DNA from: an uncultured Bacteroidales bacterium
GTDB taxonomy: Bacteria; Bacteroidota; Bacteroidia; Bacteroidales; FEN-979
DNA length: 64,000 nt
Direction of reading: 5' to 3'
Assembly (NCBI GenBank): GCA_903875045.1
Contig: CAIQUS010000063.1
Coordinates: forward strand, 1 to 64,000
The notes under the pieces are model-generated. The model saw only the letters and a program-made list of their open reading frames with translations. It made no database searches and had not been told where the DNA came from. The position numbers were made by a program, and so were the translations under genes. Below are positions 42,499 through 52,175 of the stretch, piece after piece (the first letter of the stretch is position 1; each line of letters opens with the position of its first letter).

Positions 42499-43377
42499 AT
42501 GGATCCATTAACAAACAACCGATATATTTATCAGCCAGCAAAAAGTTCTTTGTCATACCAGGCATCAGTGCAGTTGCTCCGTGACCGGGGGCTTGAAGTT
42601 GTTGAGAGGTGGAAAGACAAGGCATATCCTGATTCATTGGCACGAACGCTGTTTCTGGCCGAACAGTGCGGATGGGTGGTAAAACCATTAGAAATCAATA
42701 TCACTGACTATAACGAATATTATCATCGGGCAGAGTATCAGCCCCGTTACCCTGAATACTATACCGGAAACTTGCCTGAGAAGTCTTTGGAGCATTTTCT
42801 CTCCCTTACTTTGCTTGGACTCCGGGAACAAGATGTTTTTGTAGATTTGGCCAGCGAGAGTTCTCCATTACCGGAAATCGTTAGTCGGCTTTATGGATGC
42901 AAATGTTATAGTCAGGATATTATGTATCCTGAAGGCATCCTGGGTAATCAGATAGGTGGCGATGCCTGTGCAATGCCTGTTATGGATGGTTTTTTTACAA
43001 GGGCGGCTCTCACATGTAGTTTAGAGCATTTCGAAGGCAGGGCTGACTGCCAACTATTTGTTGAGTTGTCAAGAGTATTGGTTCCCGGAGGGAAAGTTTG
43101 CGTGGTACCTTTTTATCTTTATCATACATCGGCTGTGATGACTGATCCAACATACAGCACAGTAAATGAAGTACCCTTCGATTCAGATGCCCGGGTAATT
43201 GCCATTAAGGGTTGGAATAACCGGCACGGCCGTTTTTACAGCCCTAACTCTTTTATGGAAAGGATTGCCATGCCATTGGCTGATGTTTTCTCCTTTGAGT
43301 ATTATCTTATTACAAACGCATGTGACATTCATCCAGCCAACTATGTCCGCTTTGCTCTTGTTGCTACACGGAGATAA
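42499..43377 (+). CDS. Class I SAM methyltransferase
   Basis: This 292-residue enzyme has FVDLASESSPLPEIV, CYSQDIMYPEG and LTCSLEHFEGRADCQLFVELSRVLVPGGKVCVVPF, the glycine/acidic and post-II patterns of class I methyltransferases. It sits between the relic of an AlgJ-like gene and the intact one, so it may have arrived by insertion. It probably methylates a sugar of the glycan. It is the only plus-strand gene near this spot; the neighbours to the right run on the minus strand. Confidence 0.78.
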   Translation: MDPLTNNRYIYQPAKSSLSYQASVQLLRDRGLEVVERWKDKAYPDSLARTLFLAEQCGWVVKPLEINITDYNEYYHRAEYQPRYPEYYTGNLPEKSLEHFLSLTLLGLREQDVFVDLASESSPLPEIVSRLYGCKCYSQDIMYPEGILGNQIGGDACAMPVMDGFFTRAALTCSLEHFEGRADCQLFVELSRVLVPGGKVCVVPFYLYHTSAVMTDPTYSTVNEVPFDSDARVIAIKGWNNRHGRFYSPNSFMERIAMPLADVFSFEYYLITNACDIHPANYVRFALVATRR

Positions 43378-43508
43378 ATTGTTTTAAGCAAATTTAGAAT
43401 GTTGAAGCGTTATATCATGGAAAGGTTAGTTTGATTTTCTCCTTTGATACCCTTTTAATATACTTGGCGTGAGTAAATGATGATGGGTTTGCAAAAAATT
43501 CAATCCTG

Positions 43509-44654
43509 CTAAAATTGTCTGTATACATAGTCTCCGACAAATTGTCTTTCCACATGTTCATCAATAACCATAAATGGTTTCTCTTTTGAGATTAGCTTTA
43601 AAATTGTCTTCCTCTTTTCACCATATTTCACATACAATACTCTTGAAAAACATTCAGAAAACCAGGGAATAACAAGATCAAATTGAGAATCTCTTATAAC
43701 GATCACCGTTTTTGTTTTAACGTACTTATTTTCAGACAATATTAAAGGATAGGTTAATGGTAACCCTGAAAATTCCTTGTTAAAAGTTTTCAGCAATGCA
43801 AGATAATCCTTCTGATATTGATAAAAGATATTTGATTCATCAATAAAACCGGACAGATTCATAATAAATTTACAAAGATCACCGGAATAGGTTTGTTTCT
43901 CTATTGTAAAATCAGTCAGATTCAAAGGCTTTATCTCCGGAAAATACTTATTAATTCTGTGAAACAATTCCGTATAAGCTATAAAGGCTGAGACTGTATT
44001 CCAATGTGAATCAGTTTTATAATAAACCAAAGTGCCCTTCTTTTTTTCAATTAAAATGGCATTTTTAACGTCCAGAAAAAAATCCTCACTGCAATTTTCA
44101 TTATAATAATCCAGGAACTGTTGATATCTGGATATTTTCGACCAGGAGAGTTGTGGCTCCTTCAGATATTCGGGATAAATACTTTGTTTATTGAGGGCAA
44201 CAAATGTAAAAAATTTAATTCCCTTCTTCTTAAACCATTCATTTTTCGTTTTCATTCTTTGGAATAAACAGATCACCTCTTTCTGCGTTAACGGTGCCTG
44301 ATATCTGCTAAATGCCTCGTCCTCCCCTGCAAAATAAAGCCAGCCATTCTTTCCTAAAATAACCTTGGTACTTGGAGATGTCTGGAAAATTTTCACCATG
44401 GCAAGTGAATTCATCAAAATGAAAGAATTCCTGAAACCAAAATGATCATTGTAAAAAGAGTCAAATTTCTTTGGATAGTCCTTGATGATATTATATTTAA
44501 ATGTAATTTGTGGCTCAGTCGCCAACACCCTGTTTTCATAAAGTGGGGTAGCCGGTATAAATCCAAACATATTTTGCAGCAAAGGAGCGTAAATCAATAA
44601 CAGAAAAAAAACAATCAGGGCCATATTCAATCCGCCGGGAATTTTGTGGTTCAT
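43509..44654 (-). CDS. AlgJ/AlgX-like SGNH O-acyltransferase partner
   Basis: This 381-residue protein has one N-terminal membrane helix (about residues 10-25) and a periplasmic SGNH-like domain. Family features are the YNDHFGFRNSF motif (about residues 68-78), the D-x-H motif in KTDSHWN (Asp215, His217) and the probable nucleophile in IRDSQF (Ser323), in the order found in AlgJ and AlgX. It would transfer acyl groups from the MBOAT protein to glycan. The MBOAT gene lies 13 bases upstream. A relic of a second copy's end lies at 42385. Confidence 0.88.
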   Translation of the reverse strand: MNHKIPGGLNMALIVFFLLLIYAPLLQNMFGFIPATPLYENRVLATEPQITFKYNIIKDYPKKFDSFYNDHFGFRNSFILMNSLAMVKIFQTSPSTKVILGKNGWLYFAGEDEAFSRYQAPLTQKEVICLFQRMKTKNEWFKKKGIKFFTFVALNKQSIYPEYLKEPQLSWSKISRYQQFLDYYNENCSEDFFLDVKNAILIEKKKGTLVYYKTDSHWNTVSAFIAYTELFHRINKYFPEIKPLNLTDFTIEKQTYSGDLCKFIMNLSGFIDESNIFYQYQKDYLALLKTFNKEFSGLPLTYPLILSENKYVKTKTVIVIRDSQFDLVIPWFSECFSRVLYVKYGEKRKTILKLISKEKPFMVIDEHVERQFVGDYVYRQF

Positions 44655-44667
44655 TTAAATTTCAGCC

Positions 44668-46182
44668 TTAAAATTTAAAATAGATAAATGGGTTATGCGT
44701 TCCTTTAGCCAGGGATATGGTTGAGGTAAATAAAATCAATGCTAAAACAATAAAATAGCCTGCCGTAATGAAACCTGAGATTCGTGTTGTATTCTTTCCC
44801 AAAGATTTTAATCTTTCCAGATAATTGATATATATTTTAGCCAAATAAGGGGCAATAGGGGTAGAAAAAACAACACCAAATAAAAGAGCGACTATAACTA
44901 CATTATTCAAATAACCTCTGACAGGAAATTCCGACGCGATACCATTTGCAAAACCAAACATGGATTTTATATACCCAAATGCATAGATCAAAGTATCTGA
45001 CCTGAAAAAACACCATCCTATCAATATAACAAGAATGACATAACCATGTCTCAATGGCTCCCATAGTTTTTTTAAAAATCGACCAAATCCCAAATGTTCC
45101 AAAACAAGAAAAACTCCATACCATAAGCCCCATACAGCAAATTTCCATGCAGCTCCATGCCATATACCACAAATAAGAAACGTGATAATCGTCGCAATAA
45201 AATAAATGATTTTATCAGTCCTGATTCCCACATACGTTTCTTTCGATAATTTTCTGGAAGTAGAATAGGCTACCGGCAGAAACAAATAATCTCTCAACCA
45301 GGTGGTCAGTGAAATATGCCATCGTTGCCAGAACTCCTTGATAGATTTTGCTACGTAAGGGTAATTAAAATTTTCCAAAAAATGAAAACCAAATATTCTT
45401 CCTAAGCCGATGGCCATATCAGAATAACCGGAAAAATCAAAATAAATTTGTAATGCATAACAAACTATCCCCAACCAGGCCAACCATGAAGTCATATTAT
45501 TCATATCCACCGCAAAGATATTGTCGGCAACCTGAGAAATACTACCTGAAATTAAAACCTTTTTCCCTAATCCGATAATGAACCGTCTCACACCTGAAGC
45601 AACTAATTCAACATCAATTGTTCTGGATTCCAATTCACCGGCCATGTCCCTATACCTTACGATCGGGCCTGCAATAAGTTTTGGGAAAAATGACACATAT
45701 AAGGTAAAATCAATCAGGTTAGTTGCAGCTTTTACATTCTTTCGATAAACATCTATGATATATGAAATTACCATAAAAGTAAAAAAAGATATTCCCAGTG
45801 GAGCGTGAATTGGTGCGAGGCTGATGGTATCAACATGCACGATGGAAAGGATTGAATCAATATAACCCAAAATAACAGTAAGATACTTAAACACTGCTAA
45901 AAGCCCGACGTTAAACGCCAATCCAATCACCAGGAACAACTTTGATGTTATACCTTTTACCTTACCATGTTGCTTTTCAATACCTATTGCGAGAGCAAAA
46001 TTGATAATAATTGATAATAAAAGAATTGCCAGATAGGTTGTTTCTCCCCATGCATAAAAAAACAAACTTGATATCACTAATATCAAGTTCTTCAGATTTT
46101 GCTTAATCAGATAAACCTGATAATGCAAAAGTAAAACCATGGGTAAAAACAGGAATAAAAATGTTACTGAACTGAATAGCAT
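44668..46182 (-). CDS. MBOAT O-acyltransferase, AlgI-like
   Basis: This 504-residue polytopic protein moves acyl groups across the inner membrane for glycan O-acylation. The MBOAT features are IYFDFSGYSDMAIGLGRIFG, WQRWHISLTTWLRDYLF with His289, and the catalytic His342 in CGIWHGAAWK. It pairs with the AlgJ-like gene downstream. It is one of two such pairs in the operon; the other is at 47314-49930. The 166 bases upstream hold no gene. Confidence 0.93.
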   Translation of the reverse strand: MLFSSVTFLFLFLPMVLLLHYQVYLIKQNLKNLILVISSLFFYAWGETTYLAILLLSIIINFALAIGIEKQHGKVKGITSKLFLVIGLAFNVGLLAVFKYLTVILGYIDSILSIVHVDTISLAPIHAPLGISFFTFMVISYIIDVYRKNVKAATNLIDFTLYVSFFPKLIAGPIVRYRDMAGELESRTIDVELVASGVRRFIIGLGKKVLISGSISQVADNIFAVDMNNMTSWLAWLGIVCYALQIYFDFSGYSDMAIGLGRIFGFHFLENFNYPYVAKSIKEFWQRWHISLTTWLRDYLFLPVAYSTSRKLSKETYVGIRTDKIIYFIATIITFLICGIWHGAAWKFAVWGLWYGVFLVLEHLGFGRFLKKLWEPLRHGYVILVILIGWCFFRSDTLIYAFGYIKSMFGFANGIASEFPVRGYLNNVVIVALLFGVVFSTPIAPYLAKIYINYLERLKSLGKNTTRISGFITAGYFIVLALILFTSTISLAKGTHNPFIYFKF

Positions 46183-46348
46183 AAATATCGGTTAAAACGA
46201 GTACAGTAAACCAAAACCATAAACCGCATGAAGAACCATCATGTGTTAATGAATGATTGTTCCATTGAAACAGCAGTGAAGATCCAACATCATCAATATG
46301 CTGCTAACAAGACTATTATCTATTGAATAATATACTATATTGTTACCT

Positions 46349-47269
46349 TCAAATGGTCACAAATCTATCAGTGGTAACCATTCCTGTCTGATTGCCTTTC
46401 ATGATGTATAACCCTACCTGGTACCTGCCCTTTTCAAATTTATCAGTTGAAATTTCAGCCCCAAAACCCGATGCATCAAGGTTCTTCTTCAACTCCTTGT
46501 TAGCATCGGTTACATCCTTTCTGGTCTGCATGCCCAATGAAAAAACAAGTATGGTTTGGTTCTTCTTTAACAAAAGAAAGGTTTCAAGTGAGTCCGAATC
46601 CTGACCATCCAAAAATCCCCATCCTCTCACCAGGAGTTTGTTATTCGCAACATTTAATTCGTCAAAAGCAAATTTCATGTTGATTGTAGGAGCTTTAAGG
46701 CATAAAGAAACCGGATAGGATTCAGGCGTTGAATTTATGGTAAATTTTGCAAAACCAGCCTTAACAGTACCATCCTGTATTCTAATTTCATTGGGAGATT
46801 GCACGTAATATCTCCCTGTTGGATCCCACAACACAAATCCAATCTGATAAATGCTGTCGGTTAAAATTGAAAGGGGAACATATATTTCAAACCCATGACC
46901 GTGAATGCCTCCGACTAAATTCAGACCTTCTGAAACATCAGACCGGCTAATGGTATCATTATTTATTTCAAAAACTTTTGATCCGCCCTTAAACTTAAGC
47001 ACCAAAAAAACATCCTTATCCTTTGATTGTACACGATTATTTATTACCCAGCCCCTGATAAATAAAGCATCCTTCCCATTACTCTTTTTCGTTGAAACTG
47101 AATCAATATAATAGGTTAAATTCCCTGTTTCACGAGGCACAGTCATACTGACAAGCTTTACTTCTCCATCCGATCCGGAACCACTGAAAACACCCCTGGA
47201 GAACAGCACGTACAACAAAACTATCAGCAAAGGCAATAAAATGACTGCAATTCTTTTTCCTGTTTTCAT
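46349..47269 (-). CDS. Membrane-anchored protein with two repeated beta domains
   Basis: This 306-residue protein starts at an ATG at 47269; the longer start at 47317 is unlikely because a perfect -7 element lies between the two. It has one N-terminal membrane helix (KRIAVILLPLLIVLLYVLF) and two related domains. Repeat 1 begins near ALFIRGWVINN and includes ISRSDVSEGLN and GHGFEI, then YQIGFVLWD. Repeat 2 begins near LLVRGWGFLDG and includes MQTRKDVTDAN and GFGAEI, then YQVGLYIMKG. I do not recognise a named family. It lies between the two MBOAT/AlgJ-like pairs, so a role in substrate holding for O-acylation is plausible but unproven. Confidence 0.78.
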   Translation of the reverse strand: MKTGKRIAVILLPLLIVLLYVLFSRGVFSGSGSDGEVKLVSMTVPRETGNLTYYIDSVSTKKSNGKDALFIRGWVINNRVQSKDKDVFLVLKFKGGSKVFEINNDTISRSDVSEGLNLVGGIHGHGFEIYVPLSILTDSIYQIGFVLWDPTGRYYVQSPNEIRIQDGTVKAGFAKFTINSTPESYPVSLCLKAPTINMKFAFDELNVANNKLLVRGWGFLDGQDSDSLETFLLLKKNQTILVFSLGMQTRKDVTDANKELKKNLDASGFGAEISTDKFEKGRYQVGLYIMKGNQTGMVTTDRFVTI

Positions 47270-47298
47270 AAATTTAAAGAATAAATTAAAAATTTGTG

Positions 47299-47306
47299 CA
47301 AAAATA
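47299..47306 (-). promoter_or_regulatory. Candidate -7 element inside the operon
   Basis: The minus strand reads TATTTTTG (consensus TAnnTTTG), 29 bases before the ATG at 47269 and within the longer reading frame. CTTG lies 18 bases further upstream. Confidence 0.45.
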
Positions 47307-47313
47307 GATAAAA

Positions 47314-48450
47314 TCACTTCATTTCAAGGAATATATCAATATCCCGTTCGATGGTTTCATTGATAATAATGTCTGGCTTTTCGGTATCAACAATATCTTT
47401 GTTCATAAGACAGTTTAACACCAAAGTTTCACCAAAACTACGATTAATAAAAGGAACCATGTTTAAAAAGAATGAATCACAAAAAACCAAAACTTTCAGA
47501 GGTTTTCCTTCACATTTGAACCTTTGTGTATAACCCTCAAAACGGGGAATCCAACTTTTCGGCAGAATTGATAGCCTTTCCGACACAACAACGGTGCTTT
47601 TATGAATTGATGTGAGGGTTATATCGGCCTCAGAAACACGCATGTGCAACATGTTTTTTGTAAGATCTCCGTAAGGACTATTGGTTGTATTAATAATGAA
47701 ATCTTCAATTTTTAAAATCGATACGCCAGGAAAATCTTTTTTTATCCTTTTCATAATCGAAAGATATCCCAGAAAAGCTCCAGCCTGATTCCAATGACTA
47801 TCATGTTTATGATACAACCTGATATCAGGTAATAAATTGAATTGATCCTTTAAATCGATCACATTTAATTGGTATTTTCCCAACTCCTTGGTAAGCTGTT
47901 GAACTTTAGTGAACCTGGAGGATTTTTGAATCGGCAAATAACTATTATAAACAGATAATTTATTGGGGGCAATACAAAAATAGAATTTAATTTTTTTTTC
48001 AGCAAGGAAAGCATTATAACTGAGAATATTCTTTGTGGCTTTTTCAATTTCCTGTTTTGAAAACACTGAAATTCCTTTTGACTCCTTGATATCAGCTCCA
48101 AATTTATCACCTAAAAACAGCCAACCGCTTTCTCCAATAACGACATCAGAAGGAATGGGGCTTACATGAAATATTTTCATTTTAATGTCCCTGCAGAGAT
48201 CAAAAAAATGATTTCTAACCGGAAAGTTATCATTGATGTATAGAAGAAACTCATTGATAAATTCTGAGAAATCATTGTACAAGTCAGCTCTATTCCTAAT
48301 ATTTATTTCTGGCATTTGTGCCATTCGTCTATTCTCGAAATTCTCTTTATTTTTATAGATTCCGGTTATTTGAATAAACACTGGTGCCCCAATGAATGCC
48401 AGGAACATCAAAATAAGTATGCCATTATGCAGATAATTAACTTTTTTCAT
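47314..48450 (-). CDS. AlgJ/AlgX-like SGNH O-acyltransferase partner
   Basis: This 378-residue protein starts at the ATG at 48450, one base after the MBOAT stop; an upstream start would overlap the MBOAT gene. It has an N-terminal helix, INDNFPVRNHF, the D-x-H motif in KHDSHWN (about residues 217-219) and FCDSFFLNMVPF with the probable serine nucleophile. It has the same layout as the gene at 43509, but only moderate identity, so the two pairs may have different acyl groups or sites. Confidence 0.87.
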   Translation of the reverse strand: MKKVNYLHNGILILMFLAFIGAPVFIQITGIYKNKENFENRRMAQMPEINIRNRADLYNDFSEFINEFLLYINDNFPVRNHFFDLCRDIKMKIFHVSPIPSDVVIGESGWLFLGDKFGADIKESKGISVFSKQEIEKATKNILSYNAFLAEKKIKFYFCIAPNKLSVYNSYLPIQKSSRFTKVQQLTKELGKYQLNVIDLKDQFNLLPDIRLYHKHDSHWNQAGAFLGYLSIMKRIKKDFPGVSILKIEDFIINTTNSPYGDLTKNMLHMRVSEADITLTSIHKSTVVVSERLSILPKSWIPRFEGYTQRFKCEGKPLKVLVFCDSFFLNMVPFINRSFGETLVLNCLMNKDIVDTEKPDIIINETIERDIDIFLEMK

Positions 48451-48451
48451 A

Positions 48452-49930
48452 TTAGAATTGTGCATAAATAAAGGCATTGATGGTACCTGAGGAGATATAA
48501 GATACAGAGATAATTAAAAGGATCAGCAGGACAACTATACGAAGATAGTGAATCAGTATTTTTATATGTATCTTATTCATAATCTGCATTTTGAATTTAT
48601 CTCTGATAAACCCATAAGCCGGTAGTGAAAAGATAATTGCCAGTAATGTGATAAACCAAAATTCCCTGGTGAATGTGAAGAAAGAAAGGTAACTGTTTAC
48701 GGAGGCATCACCTGGTGAGAAATTGAACATCTTAAAAAAGTAATGAGCTGCATCAGACAGGCTTGCAACCCGGAAAATAACCCATCCCAGCATAATTACC
48801 ATTAAGGTATATAAATGCTGAAGTGGTCTCCATAAACGCTTTAAAACCTTTCTGAAACCAACATGTTCAATGGCGATAAACATGGCATACCAAAGTCCCC
48901 AGGCAATAAAATTCATGGCAGCGCCATGCCAGATTCCACAAACCAGGAATGTAATAAAAATAGCTATCAGATAAATAATGTGATCTGTTCTCATGGACGC
49001 ATAGGATTCCTTTTTAAGCTTGCGTGAAACGGAATACGCAATTGGCAGGAAAAGGTAATCTCTTAGCCAATTTGATAAGGATATATGCCACCTTCGCCAA
49101 AAATCTCCAATATTTTTAGCAACGTAAGGATAATTAAAGTTTTCAAGGAGATCAAATCCAAACATTTTCGCCAACCCGATCGCCATATCAGAGTACCCCG
49201 AAAAATCGAAATAAATCTGGAAGGTATAAGCAACTACCCCAACCCAGGCCATGGTCGTGGACAAATCTGAAACCTGGGTGCCAAATATACTGTCGGCAAC
49301 AGCAGCAAATGTGTTGGCAATCAACATTTTCTTTGCCAGACCAATAATAAAACGCTCAATTCCGCAGGCGAAATTGGCAATGCTGATGTTTTTTTTCGAC
49401 AATTGTTGTTGAATGTCTACATACCTTACGATCGGGCCTGCAATTAAGGTTGGAAACATGGTGACAAAGGTTGCAAATTCAATAATATTTGTGCTGGCTT
49501 TTGTCTTTTTGTGATAAACGTCCAGGGAATATGAAATTATTTTAAATGTATAGAAACTAATACCAAGAGGCACAGTCAAGCCCGCAACAGAACTCAAAAA
49601 GGTAAGATTAACGTTGAAAAACATTAAAAAATCCTGGACGGAACTAACTGTGAAATTGTAGTACTTAAAAAATCCGAGGAATAGCAGGTTAATAATAAGT
49701 GACAGCGCCAATCCCAATTTTCTTTTTCCTCCCTCCATCAGCAATGCACAATGAAAATTGGCAAAAACAGAATACAACAATACAAGCACAAGTACCTTAT
49801 CCCCCCAGGTATAAAACAAAAGACTGAAAAATAAAAGGACAAGATTCTTTACTTTTCCGGGAACCAGATAAAATACTGCCAGAACCAGTGGCAGAAAATA
49901 AAATAAAAAAACGATGCTGTTAAATGGCAT
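48452..49930 (-). CDS. MBOAT O-acyltransferase, AlgI-like
   Basis: This 492-residue polytopic protein has QIYFDFSGYSDMAIGLAKMFG, WRRWHISLSNWLRDYLF with His282 and CGIWHGAAMN with the catalytic His335. It is clearly homologous to the MBOAT at 44668 and pairs with the AlgJ-like gene at 47314. Both pairs lie in the same operon, downstream of the glycosyltransferases and of the exporter. Confidence 0.93.
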   Translation of the reverse strand: MPFNSIVFLFYFLPLVLAVFYLVPGKVKNLVLLFFSLLFYTWGDKVLVLVLLYSVFANFHCALLMEGGKRKLGLALSLIINLLFLGFFKYYNFTVSSVQDFLMFFNVNLTFLSSVAGLTVPLGISFYTFKIISYSLDVYHKKTKASTNIIEFATFVTMFPTLIAGPIVRYVDIQQQLSKKNISIANFACGIERFIIGLAKKMLIANTFAAVADSIFGTQVSDLSTTMAWVGVVAYTFQIYFDFSGYSDMAIGLAKMFGFDLLENFNYPYVAKNIGDFWRRWHISLSNWLRDYLFLPIAYSVSRKLKKESYASMRTDHIIYLIAIFITFLVCGIWHGAAMNFIAWGLWYAMFIAIEHVGFRKVLKRLWRPLQHLYTLMVIMLGWVIFRVASLSDAAHYFFKMFNFSPGDASVNSYLSFFTFTREFWFITLLAIIFSLPAYGFIRDKFKMQIMNKIHIKILIHYLRIVVLLILLIISVSYISSGTINAFIYAQF

Positions 49931-49963
49931 TAAGTAACCGTTATACTAGATTTCCAATTCCTA

Positions 49964-50800
49964 TCAATTAACCCTTTTGCTAAAAAGATTTCGACAAAAC
50001 TCCTTTAACCAGTGGGATTTCATGATAATCGGATCTTTATAGGAAATGATCCTGATCCCTCTTTCCTTCATCCTTGCAGAAAGTAATGATTCATTGATCA
50101 TCGCACATGTCTTTATTCTGAAATACTCCCATGTTTTTTCTGAAATCTGAAACTTCCCATGCCACTCTTCAGTAAGCCATTGAATTACCATCTTTCTATA
50201 ATTCTCGCTTAAAGGAGCTGCAGACAGGAAAATTTCATTTTCTTTATACTCAACAGGCATAAACGATGATAGTTTTTCCATGCCAAGTGAGACCAGAGAA
50301 CCAAACGTTTTTAAACTTGACCATCGAATAAAAAAACCGTTTGTACAAATCCATTCGGTAACATCATGCGAATATATTTGAAATGGTATTTCTTTGGTAT
50401 CGATGTGACCTATTAAACAATTATGCCGGCTGGCATATCGAACCAAATTATAAACCGGCACTTTTTCCAAAAATGTCCAGCCATAAACAAGAAATGAATC
50501 ATTCGAACAAAGAACAACATCTGGTTTGAAACCCTGAACCTGAAGTTCCTGAATGCCCTTATCTAACCCTGAAAATTCTCTGTCAGAATTATTTCCGCCA
50601 ACCTTGAAAACATTGTCACCGATTTTTTCAAAAGGCAGATCTTCTCTGCGATTATCCACAATTAAATAGGAAACTGAAATTTTATTTTTGGTCTGGCTCA
50701 GGTTATCGCTAAGAATTTTCTGGAGACGAAGAAAGGTACCAGAATATTTCTCTGTATCATATTGATTAAAAATGACAAAAAGTGATAGTTTATTTCCCAT
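49964..50800 (-). CDS. Glycosyltransferase-like protein, unassigned
   Basis: This 278-residue soluble protein has an alpha/beta N-terminal part (LSLFVIFNQYDTEKYSG, PDVVLCSNDSFLVYG) and a C-terminal part rich in aromatic residues with EEWHGKFQISEKTWEYF. The pattern recalls GT-A or rhamnan-type proteins but I cannot name a family. It overlaps the GT4 gene before it by 1 base and precedes the MBOAT gene. A role in the same glycan is inferred from context. Confidence 0.6.
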   Translation of the reverse strand: MGNKLSLFVIFNQYDTEKYSGTFLRLQKILSDNLSQTKNKISVSYLIVDNRREDLPFEKIGDNVFKVGGNNSDREFSGLDKGIQELQVQGFKPDVVLCSNDSFLVYGWTFLEKVPVYNLVRYASRHNCLIGHIDTKEIPFQIYSHDVTEWICTNGFFIRWSSLKTFGSLVSLGMEKLSSFMPVEYKENEIFLSAAPLSENYRKMVIQWLTEEWHGKFQISEKTWEYFRIKTCAMINESLLSARMKERGIRIISYKDPIIMKSHWLKEFCRNLFSKRVN

Positions 50801-52083
50801 CAGAACAAGGTTTTCAAATAATAAATAATTTTTTTAACTGTCGCTGCAAAACCATCGTATGCCAGTGAAACAAGAAAAGCTTTAAACAAAGATGTCTGTG
50901 CAACCCCATTTTCATAATGGTATGGTATATCATGATGATTGTAAATTAATCCCGAAAATATTTTGTGCACATGCATAGAATCGTACTTGGCAGAGGTTGC
51001 ACTCTCCAATGTTTTTAAATATACATCCATGGTGTTTTTTGCACATCGTTCCCAGGTAAATTCCTTAACACGATTCTTTCCCTTCTCTATCAGATTCTTT
51101 CTCAATTCTTCATCACGCAAAATTGATAAGATTCCCTTTGCGATTTTATCAGGGGCAGTTGCGTCAACAATCAGGGCGGCATTCCCGGCTATTTCAGGGA
51201 TTGAAGTTGCTGAAGAACAAACCAATGGTGTTTCACAAGCGAAAGACTCAAGAACCGGGAATCCGAATCCCTCGTACAAACTCGGGTACACAAACATCTC
51301 TGCTCCATTGTACAGTACTGGAATATCATCATCGTCAACATATCCAAGCCAAACAACACTGGATTCAATTGGAGCAAGATATTCCTGAAGATACTGCTGA
51401 CCATGACAATAATACTTATTCCCTGCAAGAACAAGGCACAAATCCTTGCCTTCTTCTGTCATCAGGACATTTTTAAAGGCAATAAAAAGGTTTTTTAAAT
51501 TTTTATGCGGGTAATCTGTGCCAAGATTAAAAATGTACCTTTTTGAAATATTATATTTCTGCCTGACTTCAATAACCTTGTTTTGGGGATATTTCCTGAA
51601 TTTAACTGTGTCGATACCATGATAAACCACATCAATTTTTTCTTCCGGAATTTTAAAAGTTTGCATCAAATCTTTTTTCCCATGATGTGATATGGCAATT
51701 ATTCTATCTGCACACCAAAAAGATTTTTCCAGATTACTGACATATTCCTCATGAGCACGTTTATCCGGAAAATAATCCGGAAATTTGCAGGAAATCAAAT
51801 CATGATAGGTATAAACACATTTTTTAGGTATCAACATTTCAGCGACCTCTTTGAAAATCGATGCCTGATATGTACGATGAAAGAGTTCAATATTATGCGC
51901 TGATGTAACATTGCTGATAATATTTTTTAAAGGGACATTCGTATAGTTCGGAGGTGCAACCAAATACTTTTCTCCCTTGATACCTTTTCTGTTTTTCTCC
52001 AGATGGGTATATATTTCCCAGATATAACGTTCAGTTCCGGAAATATTTCGGTGTAAAATCCTGCCATCAATAGCAATTTTCAT
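50800..52083 (-). CDS. Glycosyltransferase family 4
   Basis: This 427-residue GT-B enzyme starts with MKIAIDGRILHRNISGTERYI and has the late block EMFVYPSLYEGFGFPVLESFACETPLVCSSATSIPEIAGNAALIVD, including the E-x7-E pattern and the phosphate-binding region. It is a retaining transferase. The donor is unknown. After the GT4 domain there is a C-terminal extension of some 60 residues. Confidence 0.92.
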   Translation of the reverse strand: MKIAIDGRILHRNISGTERYIWEIYTHLEKNRKGIKGEKYLVAPPNYTNVPLKNIISNVTSAHNIELFHRTYQASIFKEVAEMLIPKKCVYTYHDLISCKFPDYFPDKRAHEEYVSNLEKSFWCADRIIAISHHGKKDLMQTFKIPEEKIDVVYHGIDTVKFRKYPQNKVIEVRQKYNISKRYIFNLGTDYPHKNLKNLFIAFKNVLMTEEGKDLCLVLAGNKYYCHGQQYLQEYLAPIESSVVWLGYVDDDDIPVLYNGAEMFVYPSLYEGFGFPVLESFACETPLVCSSATSIPEIAGNAALIVDATAPDKIAKGILSILRDEELRKNLIEKGKNRVKEFTWERCAKNTMDVYLKTLESATSAKYDSMHVHKIFSGLIYNHHDIPYHYENGVAQTSLFKAFLVSLAYDGFAATVKKIIYYLKTLF

Positions 52084-52175
52084 GGATCGTTCGGTTTCTG
52101 GAATAATTACGGTGAATATCTGTTTCTATATTATTTCAAAAAAATGGTTTTGTCAGGAAAAAGGAGGCTTAACGG

